From assembly GCF_018866245.1 (NCBI RefSeq), contig NZ_CP076458.1, positions 3,286,001 to 3,350,000 on the forward strand: a stretch of DNA of 64,000 nucleotides, given 5' to 3'. The notes under the pieces were generated by a model. The model was not told the origin of the DNA. It saw only the letters and a program-made list of their open reading frames with translations, and did no database searches. The translations under genes and the position numbers were made by a program. Below are positions 7,870 through 15,491 of this stretch, piece after piece. Positions within the stretch are counted from its first letter, which is position 1. Each line of letters starts with the position of its first letter. The DNA is from Novisyntrophococcus fermenticellae. Lineage in GTDB: Bacteria > Bacillota > Clostridia > Lachnospirales > Lachnospiraceae.

Positions 7870-8424
7870 CTACTGCTCCATCTGTTTTCCCAAAAACCCT
7901 GCTGCTACCTGTATTAAAACTTTTTCATTTTCTCCCAGTTTTGTTCCGGAATTTTTTCCACGGTCCATTAATATCACGGCACCAATGGCATCGCCAGAGG
8001 ATATGATGGGTACTACAATTTGAGAAATGCTGTTTTTATCATCTTCATCCGTCAATTGTATAAATGCGCTTTCCTTTTGCCCCGCCAGGACTGTTTTGCG
8101 TTCTGAAATTGCATCCTCCAGTTCTTTGCTGATATTTTTTCCTTCAAATTCCTTTTGTCCGGAGCCACTGGCAGTTATAATCTGATCATGATCGGTTACG
8201 CATACAAGATACCCGGTCAGCTGGGATAATACCTGTGCATACTCTTTTGCGAATTTTGCCATTTCACCCATTGGAGAGTATTTCTTTAATACAATTTCTC
8301 CTTCTTTTCCGGTAAAAATCTCCATTGGTTCCCCTTCACGGATTCTCATGGTTCTCCTGATTTCCTTTGGAATTACAATACGCCCCAAATCATCAATACG
8401 TCTGACAACACCTGTAGCTTTCAT
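7870..8424 (-). CDS. spoVT: Stage V sporulation regulator SpoVT
   Basis: A 184-residue AbrB-family transition regulator. Residues 1-50 are the swapped-hairpin DNA-binding domain (MKATGVVRRIDDLGRIVIPKEIRRTMRI). Residues about 55-180 form a GAF-like sensor domain (LTGYLVCVTDHDQIITASGSG, ISQIVVPIISSGDAIGAVILMD). SpoVT acts in the forespore and tunes sigma-G-dependent genes, so the gene points to a spore former. Length equals that of the Bacillus protein. It is a single gene with its own terminator and is not next to the mfd-pth genes it accompanies in some relatives. Confidence 0.93.
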   Translation of the reverse strand: MKATGVVRRIDDLGRIVIPKEIRRTMRIREGEPMEIFTGKEGEIVLKKYSPMGEMAKFAKEYAQVLSQLTGYLVCVTDHDQIITASGSGQKEFEGKNISKELEDAISERKTVLAGQKESAFIQLTDEDDKNSISQIVVPIISSGDAIGAVILMDRGKNSGTKLGENEKVLIQVAAGFLGKQMEQ

Positions 8425-8612
8425 ATATTATGCTCCTTTAATTCAAGTTTTTTCTTTATTACTTCTTTTATCTTCCTGATTCCCTGTTTCGATTCAATTT
8501 GATAGAGCTATTATTTGTAAGATTTGGATGAAATATACACTAAAATGGCAATCCCCCGGAAAACTGTCTGCATACAATTTTTCGGGGAAAGATTTTTTAT
8601 GATTTATACATG

Positions 8613-8651
8613 CAAAAAAAATGTCGACAACCAGACGCCGACATCTTTTTT
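8613..8651 (-). terminator. Terminator between spoVT promoter region and M15 gene
   Basis: ATGTCG pairs with CGACAT around an 11-base loop, with A-run on the left and T-run on the right, so it can act in both directions. It overlaps the stop codon of the M15 peptidase gene. The rest of 8425-8612 is the spoVT upstream region, in which I see no clear site. Confidence 0.5.
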
Positions 8652-9213
8652 ATATCTGATAATATTCCTCCAACGTCAGACCTGTAAGTGCAAGATACAG
8701 GGACAATGATTTTCCCACATAGCGTATATGCCATGGTTCGTAAGCGTAGCCTGTAATTTTCTCTTTTCCCTTGGGATATCTGAGAATAAATCCAAACATG
8801 GGTGCATAAACCGCAAGCCACTTTCCTTCCGGAGTCTCACCAAACTCCTCTTCCAGTTCATAATCCATTCCCGGCGATGAGACGTCCAGTGCCAGACCGG
8901 TCTGATGCTCGCTGGTCCCCGGCCGGGCCACGTACTGGTTCACTTCTTCAGCAGGAGATTCCTGCAGACGCTGCTGGTAAATTTGATTCTGCCGTTCAAA
9001 GGACCTATATCCGGATACCCCATACAGCAGATGACCAAAAGACTTTCCATATTCCAAAAGCCTTCCCGCTGCTTCGGCAGCCGCCTCGCAGAGCAGCCGC
9101 TTCTCTTCAAGCCTTTCCGCACAAAACGGAAATTCGCAGACAACCAGGCCATGCGGAATATAAGTGGCATCCAGCGGATGCTGTCGATTGACCAGACATG
9201 TATAATTCTGCAT
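8650..9213 (-). CDS. M15-family D-Ala-D-Ala carboxypeptidase (VanY-like)
   Basis: A 187-residue zinc peptidase of the VanY/DdcP type that trims the last D-alanine of peptidoglycan stem peptides. Visible motifs are GYRSFERQNQIYQQRL, the zinc motif SEHQTGLALDV (His and Asp ligands) and EPWHIRYVGK with the third ligand. The start at 9213 has GGGAGGGG six bases upstream; a longer frame to 9243 lacks a better site. I see no signal peptide or membrane helix at the N-terminus (MQNYTCLVNRQHPLD), which is unusual for an enzyme acting outside the membrane. It follows pncB by 72 bases in the same direction and may share its transcript. Confidence 0.85.
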   Translation of the reverse strand: MQNYTCLVNRQHPLDATYIPHGLVVCEFPFCAERLEEKRLLCEAAAEAAGRLLEYGKSFGHLLYGVSGYRSFERQNQIYQQRLQESPAEEVNQYVARPGTSEHQTGLALDVSSPGMDYELEEEFGETPEGKWLAVYAPMFGFILRYPKGKEKITGYAYEPWHIRYVGKSLSLYLALTGLTLEEYYQI

Positions 9214-9285
9214 AAAAATCCCCTCCCTTTCAAAAATACTCATAGGATATATATGAACGAAGGGGAACTTTTATGATTAAAATAT

Positions 9286-10755
9286 TTACTGATTTTCAAG
9301 AGCCTTCATGCTCATCTCTTCTAACAAATCCGTCTTAATCTTGTAAAGATTATCTGACAAATCCACATAGACAGTCTGTGGATTGACAAGACGTCTGGAT
9401 TCATCCCAGAGAGTCTCCTTCTCCCGGGTGCAGATATCCCGGATCTCCATTACCGATGGAGACGTATAGACACAGTTTCCCTTTTGAAATACAGGAAGCA
9501 GCAACTCTCTTAAGCGGTAAGTTCCGCCTTTCAATCTGGTTTTCTTCCATGTCTCAATAGGGTCAAACAAGATCATATCTTCCGATTCATCAAACTGCTC
9601 CCCTGCCAGGCAGATTAAATCTGCTCTGATTTTTCCGCTTTCAGTATCATAGATGCGGAAAATTGTCTTATCACAAGGATTGGTGACTTTCTCCGTATTT
9701 TCGGATAATTTAATTTTCGGGGTAAATTCATCCTCCCATGCGTTCTTAATCGCAGCAAGTTTATAGACACCGCCGAATGCAGGCCAGTCACCTGAGGTAA
9801 TCAGATTCGTACCAACTCCCCAGGAATTAATCTTTGCACCCTGTGTCTTCATACTGTCAATCAGATACTCATCCAGATCACTGGAGGCCGATATGATTGC
9901 ATCTTCAAATCCCTCTGCTGCCAGCATCTCGTACGCCTTTTTCGAGAGATATGCCAGATCACCGCTGTCAATACGAATCCCATAACCCTTCATCTCCATG
10001 CCTGCATCCCGCATCTCAGAGAAGACACGGATGGCATTCGGTATTCCGGATTCCAGAACATCATACGTATCCACAAGCAGGATACATGCCTTCGGATACA
10101 GTTCGGCATAAGTCTTAAACGCAGTGTATTCATCGGGAAAGCTCATAATCCAGCTATGTGCATGGGTTCCCTTCACCGGTACATCGAACATCTGTCCGGT
10201 CAGTACATTAGAGGTTCCGATGCATCCCCCAATCATGGCTGCCCTTGCACCGTAGATACCCGCATCCGGTCCCTGCGCCCGGCGGAGCCCGAATTCCATA
10301 ACGCCGTCACCTTGCGCTGCATAACAGACCCTTGATGCCTTAGTGGCAATCAGACACTGGTGATTGATAATATTCAGCAGCGCAGTCTCTACCAGCTGTG
10401 CCTCCATCACAGGAGCAATTACTTTAATCAGTGGTTCTCTGGGAAATATCACCGTTCCCTCAGGAATCGCATAGATATCACCGGTAAAATGAAGCCCTCT
10501 CAGATATTCCAGGAAATCCTCATCAAACATCTTAAGCTCCCGCAGGTAATCAATATCATCCGGGGAAAAATGAAGATTACGGACATACTCAATCACCTGC
10601 TCCAGGCCTGCCATAATCGCATAGGCACCATCACTGGGATTCTTCCTGTAAAACGCATCAAAAACAACAATCTGACTGGTAGGATTCTTGTAGTAACCCT
10701 GCATCATTGTCAGTTCGTATAAGTCTGTCAATAAGGTTAAATTCAGCGCTCTCAT
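9286..10755 (-). CDS. pncB: Nicotinate phosphoribosyltransferase
   Basis: A 489-residue enzyme that makes nicotinate mononucleotide from nicotinate and PRPP in NAD salvage. Family marks are NLTLLTDLYELTMMQGYYKN at the N-terminus, a central EFGLRRAQGPD with the conserved active-site histidine region (VPVKGTHAHSWIMSF), the phosphate-binding SSDLDEYLI and GVGTNLITSGD. The start at 10755 has GGAGG four bases upstream; the frame extends to 10839 without a good site. It is the long form common in Firmicutes. Confidence 0.95.
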   Translation of the reverse strand: MRALNLTLLTDLYELTMMQGYYKNPTSQIVVFDAFYRKNPSDGAYAIMAGLEQVIEYVRNLHFSPDDIDYLRELKMFDEDFLEYLRGLHFTGDIYAIPEGTVIFPREPLIKVIAPVMEAQLVETALLNIINHQCLIATKASRVCYAAQGDGVMEFGLRRAQGPDAGIYGARAAMIGGCIGTSNVLTGQMFDVPVKGTHAHSWIMSFPDEYTAFKTYAELYPKACILLVDTYDVLESGIPNAIRVFSEMRDAGMEMKGYGIRIDSGDLAYLSKKAYEMLAAEGFEDAIISASSDLDEYLIDSMKTQGAKINSWGVGTNLITSGDWPAFGGVYKLAAIKNAWEDEFTPKIKLSENTEKVTNPCDKTIFRIYDTESGKIRADLICLAGEQFDESEDMILFDPIETWKKTRLKGGTYRLRELLLPVFQKGNCVYTSPSVMEIRDICTREKETLWDESRRLVNPQTVYVDLSDNLYKIKTDLLEEMSMKALENQ

Positions 10756-10890
10756 AAAACCTCCATATTTATATCTTTTCATTATCTTTCCATAATTGCA
10801 GGAGAACCTGTTACCGTTCATTCCCAGAACTGTAACCAAATTTTACTTATTATAGCACTGACCAATCGAAAATACAACCAGGTTTATTTC

Positions 10891-11175
10891 CTATGCAGTA
10901 GCATATGGCTTTAATATCTCACTTAATGCAGTTGCACTGCTGGTATGACATCGTACAATCTCCGTGTTGCTTCTCCTGACCTCTTCCACAGCGGTCTTTA
11001 CCATCTTATGTGACACCGTGTTCGTAAACAGTACCAGCAAATCAGGTGAGCCAATCTGTTTGTCCAGATTTGCACTCATCTGTGTGAATACCTTAACCTT
11101 GCAGCGATGTTTCTTACAGATTTCTTTATACTTCATAACCATGCGGTCATGGCCGCCAACGATAACAACACTCAT
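10891..11175 (-). CDS. DUF2325 protein
   Basis: A 94-residue DUF2325 protein (MSVVIVGGHDRM, then SPDLLVLFTNTVSHKMVKTA) with a short Rossmann-like beta-alpha pattern. Function is not known. It is the third gene of a small unit with DUF3793 and flavodoxin genes next to the ferrous iron cluster, so a role in iron or redox handling is inferred from neighbours. It starts 34 bases after the flavodoxin gene. Confidence 0.82.
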   Translation of the reverse strand: MSVVIVGGHDRMVMKYKEICKKHRCKVKVFTQMSANLDKQIGSPDLLVLFTNTVSHKMVKTAVEEVRRSNTEIVRCHTSSATALSEILKPYATA

Positions 11176-11209
11176 AATTTTTCCTCCTATATGGCAGACA
11201 ATTCTTCTC

Positions 11210-11617
11210 CTAGCTTTTTACAGTTTCAATTGCCTCATCATCCGGTTCGTTATTACAAATCAGCCCTTCACCGCCTACGATTACGGCGCCCGCATCTTCC
11301 ATACGCTGTGCCCAGATACGCATCCATTCGCCATCGCCCCAATCATAGGAGCCAAAAAGTGCTATTTTTTTACCTGATGCAAATCCTTCCACTTCATTTA
11401 CAAATGGTTCTGCAATTGTATCCTCCAGCTCTTCTGCACCCATAGCCGGGCATCCCAGCGCGAATGCATCACACTCCTTCAGTTTTGAAGCATTGTAATC
11501 ATCCATTGATACTACCTCTACATCTTTTCCCGCTGCTTTAACGCCTTCTGCAATAGAATTTGCCATTGTCTCCGTGTTTCCTGTTCCGCTCCAATATGCA
11601 ACTACAATTTTACTCAA
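11210..11617 (-). CDS. Flavodoxin
   Basis: A 135-residue short-chain flavodoxin, a one-electron carrier with FMN that replaces ferredoxin when iron is scarce. The FMN phosphate loop is WSGTGNTETMA near residues 9-19; the second FMN loops are in GCPAMGAEELED and FGSYDWGDGEWM. It overlaps the DUF3793 gene by eight bases and sits in the iron cluster behind an inverted-repeat operator, which fits induction by low iron. Confidence 0.93.
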   Translation of the reverse strand: MSKIVVAYWSGTGNTETMANSIAEGVKAAGKDVEVVSMDDYNASKLKECDAFALGCPAMGAEELEDTIAEPFVNEVEGFASGKKIALFGSYDWGDGEWMRIWAQRMEDAGAVIVGGEGLICNNEPDDEAIETVKS

Positions 11618-12182
11618 ATCTCAGTCCTCCATTATTATTTTTATTTATCATATGCTCCATAATTCTGCTGACCGCTTCCTGCCTCACCTTGTGATATAGT
11701 GCAAAAGTCTGACGGGCCTTTTCTACATCTCCGTAAACTTTCCAGCAACCTGACAGCAGGTAGTTCTTCCCTTCAAATTCAATAAATCCCCGCACATCTT
11801 CCAACGGATATCCCAAGATGATTCCCAGTTCGTGGGGATACTCCATCTCCCCGTCAAGATAGCAGGATGCTCTTTCTCCAAGCCGTTCCAATACATCTTC
11901 CATCTGGAACGTCGGATATCCACAGGTCTGCAAAAACCTTTGAACTTCCTTTTGATTTAATACCGCTCTTATATTTTTCTCCCTATATAATAACCATGCA
12001 CATTTTTTCTTACCTTTATACAGGAAGTAAACTCCGACGTCCGAATCCCGGATCATTTCCTTGACCTCTTCCGTGTCTACGCCTTCAAGCATAAGCAAAT
12101 TTGCAGGTTTAATTCCTGCCAGAACAGGTGCACACTGTTCTGCAAGTCTTAGATTTTTTTCATATGCGCTCCTGCACGTCAT
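11610..12182 (-). CDS. DUF3793 protein
   Basis: A 190-residue protein of the DUF3793 family, common in Clostridia beside flavodoxin and Feo genes. The recognisable part is the C-terminal half (EYPHELGIILGYPLEDVRGFIEFEGKNYLLSGCWKVYGDVEKARQTF). It has no signal peptide or membrane helix. Biochemical role is unknown; I infer only a link to iron or flavodoxin. The ATG has GGAGAGGAG upstream and begins about 30 bases from an inverted-repeat operator at 12213-12228, so this three-gene unit probably has its own promoter. Confidence 0.82.
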   Translation of the reverse strand: MTCRSAYEKNLRLAEQCAPVLAGIKPANLLMLEGVDTEEVKEMIRDSDVGVYFLYKGKKKCAWLLYREKNIRAVLNQKEVQRFLQTCGYPTFQMEDVLERLGERASCYLDGEMEYPHELGIILGYPLEDVRGFIEFEGKNYLLSGCWKVYGDVEKARQTFALYHKVRQEAVSRIMEHMINKNNNGGLRFE

Positions 12183-12212
12183 AAATAATCTCCTCTCCGC
12201 CTGCAGTTTTGT

Positions 12213-12228
12213 GTTAGTCCAAACTAAC
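12213..12228. promoter_or_regulatory. Inverted-repeat operator, iron cluster site 3
   Basis: GTTAGT-CCAA-ACTAAC, a perfect six-base inverted repeat with four-base spacer, in front of the DUF3793-flavodoxin-DUF2325 unit. The same geometry occurs at 14727 and 15337. Confidence 0.65.
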
Positions 12229-12237
12229 CTTTGTTTT

Positions 12238-12292
12238 TAAAATAAAGGCAGCAAAACGTTACGATCATTTCTGTTGCCTTTATTTAAGCTTA
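12238..12292 (-). terminator. Terminator after the FeoB-associated gene
   Basis: AAATAAAGGCA pairs with TGCCTTTATTT across a loop of about 20 bases; on the minus strand the stem ends in TTTATTTTAAAAAC. It separates the feoA-feoB unit from the DUF3793 unit. Confidence 0.55.
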
Positions 12293-12294
12293 TG

Positions 12295-12468
12295 TCATTT
12301 ACCTTTATGCACGGATTCATTCATACCGGGGGAACAGCCATCACAGCCGCAGCTTCCTCCGCAGCTTGAGCAAGTCTTCCCCGATTTCTTATCTCTGACA
12401 ATCTTGCGAATTACCAGGGCTACCACCCCGGCCACTATAAGCAACACTATAATTGTTCCTGCATTCAT
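12295..12468 (-). CDS. FeoB-associated Cys-rich membrane protein
   Basis: A 57-residue protein: one membrane helix (IIVLLIVAGVVALVIRKIV), then a basic stretch and a cysteine cluster (CSSCGGSCGCDGC). Proteins of this shape are regularly encoded right after feoB and are named for that; the cysteines may bind metal or assist FeoB, but the role is not established. ATG at 12468 has GGGGG six bases upstream, so the longer frame to 12486 is rejected. Confidence 0.87.
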   Translation of the reverse strand: MNAGTIIVLLIVAGVVALVIRKIVRDKKSGKTCSSCGGSCGCDGCSPGMNESVHKGK

Positions 12469-12502
12469 AAAAATCCCCCTTTCCACGCCCGGCAGAGATG
12501 AA

Positions 12503-14686
12503 TCAAACAGCTCTGCCGGTATTTGCCTTAACCGTTGACTTCTTTTCTTCTTTATTCGGGCGGAACAGCAGATAAATAAAGAATATAATTACGATGAGTG
12601 CCGCAACTGTTCCAATCCTAAAACCGCCGCCTTCGAAGAGTGTTCCAATCTGGAAGATAACCATAGCTGCCAGGTAAGCCAGAATCGTCTGATAACCGAT
12701 TGCAAACCAGAACCACTTTGTATTATTCATCTCTCTCTTAATCGCACCCATTGCCGCAAAGCATGGAGCACATAACAGATTGAATACCAGGAAGGAATAT
12801 GCAGAAGCAGTTGTGAAGCTTCTGGCGAGCGTTCCCCATATTTCATCTCCGTTCTCAGCCACTTCAGCAAAACCATAGAGGATACCGAAGGTTCCTACTA
12901 CATTTTCCTTTGCTATCAGGCCACTGACAGCTGCAACCGCTGCTTTCCAGTTTCCCCATCCCAACGGGATAAAAATCCATGCAATGCCGCGTCCAATAAC
13001 TGCAAGCACCGAATTTTCCATATCTTCTACCATACCAAAGGAGCCATTTTCTATTCCAAAGCTCTGTGTAAACCAGATAAAGATTGTAGCAAGAAGGATT
13101 ACTGTTCCTGCTTTCTTGATAAAGGACCAGCCGCGTTCCCACATACTTCTCAAGATATTCACAACCGTTGGCATATGATAAGCCGGAAGTTCCATGACAA
13201 AAGGCGCCGGATCGCCTGCAAACATCTTTGTCTTCTTAAGAATAATTCCTGAACATATAATTGCCAGTACACCAACAATATATGCACTGGGAGCTACCCA
13301 CCATGCTCCATGAAACAAAGCTCCGGCAATCAATGCAATAATTGGCAGCTTGGCACCGCAGGGAATGAAGGTCGTTGTCATGATAGTCATCTTCCGGTCA
13401 CGATCATTTTCGATCGTTCTGGAAGCCATAATTCCCGGAACGCCGCATCCGGTACCTATCAGCATGGGAATAAATGATTTTCCGGAAAGTCCAAATTTAC
13501 GGAAGATACGATCCATGATAAACGCAACTCTTGCCATATAGCCGCATGCTTCCAGAAAACCAAGAAACGCAAACAGTACAAGCATCTGAGGAACGAATCC
13601 CAGCACCGCACCGACACCGGCGATGATTCCGTCTACAATCAGACTTTGCAGCCAGGGTGCACAATTAATCGCTTCAAGTCCCGAAGTTGCCAGAGCCGGT
13701 ATGCTTGGAATATGAAGAGAAGAGATGCCAAACAGATTCCAGCCGTCCGCAAAAACTCCATCATTCACCCAGTCTGTTGCCCAGGTTCCAACTGTCGTCA
13801 CAGATACATAATACACAAGTGCCATGACCACAAAGAATATCGGAAGACCCAGCCACCGGTTTGTGACAACGCGATCAATTTTATCTGAAGTAGTCAGTTT
13901 GTTTCGATTCTTCTTTATATATGATTTCTTAATTACTTCCCCTATGTACTCATACCGTTCGTTGGTAATGATACTTTCCGCATCATCATCCAGCTTATTT
14001 TCAATAACCGTAATGATGGATTCCACATTCGGAACGATCTTCATCGTATCCTTGATCTTTTCATCTCTCTCAAAAAGCTTGATTGCAAAGAAACGTCTCT
14101 GTTCCGGCGGGATATTGCTGTCCAACTGCCCCTGGATTTGATTCAACCCATCCTCAACAATTTTCTGGAAGCTATGAACAGGAACATGCTTACTCTTGTT
14201 CTTTGCCAGCTCCACGGCCTTATCGGCTGCTTCCTTAATTCCCTTTCCCTTTAATGCAGATATCTCGACGATCTGACATCCCAGTTGCCTGGAAAGGTCT
14301 TCTTTTTTTATTTTATCTCCGTTTTTCTCAACGACATCCATCATGTTGATGGCCATGACCACCGGAATTCCCAGCTCCATCAGCTGCGTACTAAGATATA
14401 AATTTCGCTCAAGGTTTGTTCCGTCTATAATATTAAGAATAGCATCCGGACGTTCTGTAATCAGATAGTTACGAGCGACCACTTCCTCCAGCGTATAGGG
14501 TGATAAAGAATAGATTCCCGGAAGATCCATGATGATTACATCTTTATGCCCTTTAAGTTTACCTTCCTTTTTTTCTACCGTTACACCCGGCCAGTTACCA
14601 ACAAATTGATTTGATCCGGTCAGCGCATTGAACAATGTCGTCTTTCCGGAATTGGGATTCCCGGCCAATGCAATTTTTACTGACAT
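12503..14686 (-). CDS. feoB: Ferrous iron transporter FeoB
   Basis: A 727-residue inner-membrane ferrous iron permease. The cytoplasmic GTPase domain holds G1 GNPNSGKTT at 9-17, the G3 DLPGIYSL and G4 NMMD; a helical linker follows to about 270; then come the membrane core with paired gate motifs (GFVPQMLVLFAFLGFLEACGYMAR, GTGCGVPGIMA, FIPCGAKLP) and the final helices. Normal length. Two feoA genes precede it and an operator-like repeat lies 41 bases upstream of its start. Confidence 0.97.
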   Translation of the reverse strand: MSVKIALAGNPNSGKTTLFNALTGSNQFVGNWPGVTVEKKEGKLKGHKDVIIMDLPGIYSLSPYTLEEVVARNYLITERPDAILNIIDGTNLERNLYLSTQLMELGIPVVMAINMMDVVEKNGDKIKKEDLSRQLGCQIVEISALKGKGIKEAADKAVELAKNKSKHVPVHSFQKIVEDGLNQIQGQLDSNIPPEQRRFFAIKLFERDEKIKDTMKIVPNVESIITVIENKLDDDAESIITNERYEYIGEVIKKSYIKKNRNKLTTSDKIDRVVTNRWLGLPIFFVVMALVYYVSVTTVGTWATDWVNDGVFADGWNLFGISSLHIPSIPALATSGLEAINCAPWLQSLIVDGIIAGVGAVLGFVPQMLVLFAFLGFLEACGYMARVAFIMDRIFRKFGLSGKSFIPMLIGTGCGVPGIMASRTIENDRDRKMTIMTTTFIPCGAKLPIIALIAGALFHGAWWVAPSAYIVGVLAIICSGIILKKTKMFAGDPAPFVMELPAYHMPTVVNILRSMWERGWSFIKKAGTVILLATIFIWFTQSFGIENGSFGMVEDMENSVLAVIGRGIAWIFIPLGWGNWKAAVAAVSGLIAKENVVGTFGILYGFAEVAENGDEIWGTLARSFTTASAYSFLVFNLLCAPCFAAMGAIKREMNNTKWFWFAIGYQTILAYLAAMVIFQIGTLFEGGGFRIGTVAALIVIIFFIYLLFRPNKEEKKSTVKANTGRAV

Positions 14687-14726
14687 TTCATTTTCCTCCT
14701 CATTCTTTCTCGTTTACACAAGAAAA

Positions 14727-14742
14727 GTTAGATTTCTCTAAC
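14727..14742. promoter_or_regulatory. Inverted-repeat operator, iron cluster site 2
   Basis: GTTAGA-TTTC-TCTAAC, a perfect six-base inverted repeat with four-base spacer, between feoA and feoB. Same geometry as the sites at 12213 and 15337. Confidence 0.62.
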
Positions 14743-14782
14743 CCTGTTTCAAAATCAGTTACAGTTCAGCCATAGGCAAAAA

Positions 14783-15004
14783 TCATTTCACTTCAATCAT
14801 CTCCGCATCTGCTTTACGTAAAGACAACTCGTATCCTCGTACATTGACCTCTATCGGGTCACCCAGGGGCGCCACCTTTCGAACATAAACTTCTGTTCCT
14901 TTTGTGATCCCCATGTCCATAATCCGTCGCTTTACAGCGCCTTCTCCATGAAGTTTCACAACAGAAACAGTCTGACCAACCTTTACCTGTTTAAGTGTTT
15001 CCAT
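14783..15004 (-). CDS. feoA: FeoA domain protein (second copy)
   Basis: A 73-residue SH3-like FeoA protein (VKVGQTVSVVKLHGEGAVKRRIMDMGITKGTEVYVRKVAPLGDPIEVNVRGYELSLRK). It is a cytoplasmic partner needed for FeoB transport activity. The conserved RRIMDMG and PLGDPIE motifs are intact. It lies between another feoA copy and feoB in one direction. Confidence 0.93.
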   Translation of the reverse strand: METLKQVKVGQTVSVVKLHGEGAVKRRIMDMGITKGTEVYVRKVAPLGDPIEVNVRGYELSLRKADAEMIEVK

Positions 15005-15076
15005 CTTTGATACTCCTCCTTTTATCAGCCATGCAGGCTTGCATCCAATCGCTTTATTGAAAATAGAATATAGATT

Positions 15077-15289
15077 TTAAATGATAATTTTATTAGCCAT
15101 CTCTTTACTGATAGCAACTCTGGAGTCTTTGACATTGACAATCACATTCCCACTTATAATAGAAATGACCGTCACCTCACCACCAGCCACAAATCCTAAG
15201 TTCTCCAGATGTCTCCTGATTTCACTCTTACCGCCAACTCTGACAATCCTGTTGGACATACCCGCTGTAGCCATACTCAAAGGCATCAC
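15077..15289 (-). CDS. feoA: FeoA domain protein (first copy)
   Basis: A 70-residue FeoA-fold protein, more divergent than the next copy: SNRIVRVGGKSEIRRHLENLGFVAGGEVTVISIISGNVIVNVKDSRVAISKEMANKI. Two consecutive FeoA proteins before FeoB are common in Clostridia and may form a mixed complex with FeoB. The gene is first in the operon and lies directly behind the promoter and operator at 15335-15363. Two ATGs are adjacent; which one is used is open. Confidence 0.9.
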   Translation of the reverse strand: MMPLSMATAGMSNRIVRVGGKSEIRRHLENLGFVAGGEVTVISIISGNVIVNVKDSRVAISKEMANKIII

Positions 15290-15334
15290 ATCATCACTCC
15301 TTTCCCAAAAAGTTACCCTTATCTAACTACCTAA

Positions 15335-15363
15335 AGGTTAGCACATGCTAACCTGATTGTCAA
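15335..15363 (-). promoter_or_regulatory. feo promoter with overlapping iron-type operator (site 1)
   Basis: On the minus strand TTGACA (15358-15363) is followed after 17 bases by TAACCT. The spacer is filled by the palindrome AGGTTAGCACATGCTAACCT (15335-15354, eight-base arms, four-base spacer). A repressor on this palindrome would block polymerase. The half sites GTTAG/CTAAC resemble DtxR/IdeR iron boxes, but the spacing is wider. Confidence 0.68.
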
Positions 15364-15405
15364 TATAAAAATTTGTATTTTAGCTTACTTTTTCTGCGAT
15401 TTTTA

Positions 15406-15434
15406 TTGACGATTTCTAAGGAAAGGTATATGAT
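15406..15434 (+). promoter_or_regulatory. Promoter of the P-type ATPase gene
   Basis: TTGACG, 17 bases, TATGAT. It reads away from the feo promoter, and the start point would fall at the edge of the operator at 15441-15460. Confidence 0.7.
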
Positions 15435-15440
15435 ATGAAT

Positions 15441-15460
15441 ATATGAACAATCATTCATAT
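15441..15460. promoter_or_regulatory. SmtB/ArsR-type metal operator
   Basis: ATATGAACAATCATTCATAT: seven-base inverted arms ATATGAA/TTCATAT around six bases. This closely matches the operator form bound by SmtB/ArsR-family metal sensors such as CadC, CzrA and ZiaR. It lies just after the -10 box and before the ribosome site, a place for repression lifted by zinc or cadmium. No ArsR-family gene is in the window. Confidence 0.7.
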
Positions 15461-15491
15461 GTTTGATCGAGTTATTAGTGGAGGACATCGT

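Noticed and set aside
8802..9276. Open frames on the plus strand opposite the M15 peptidase
   Set aside because: They are shadows of the minus-strand gene, without ribosome sites or family motifs.
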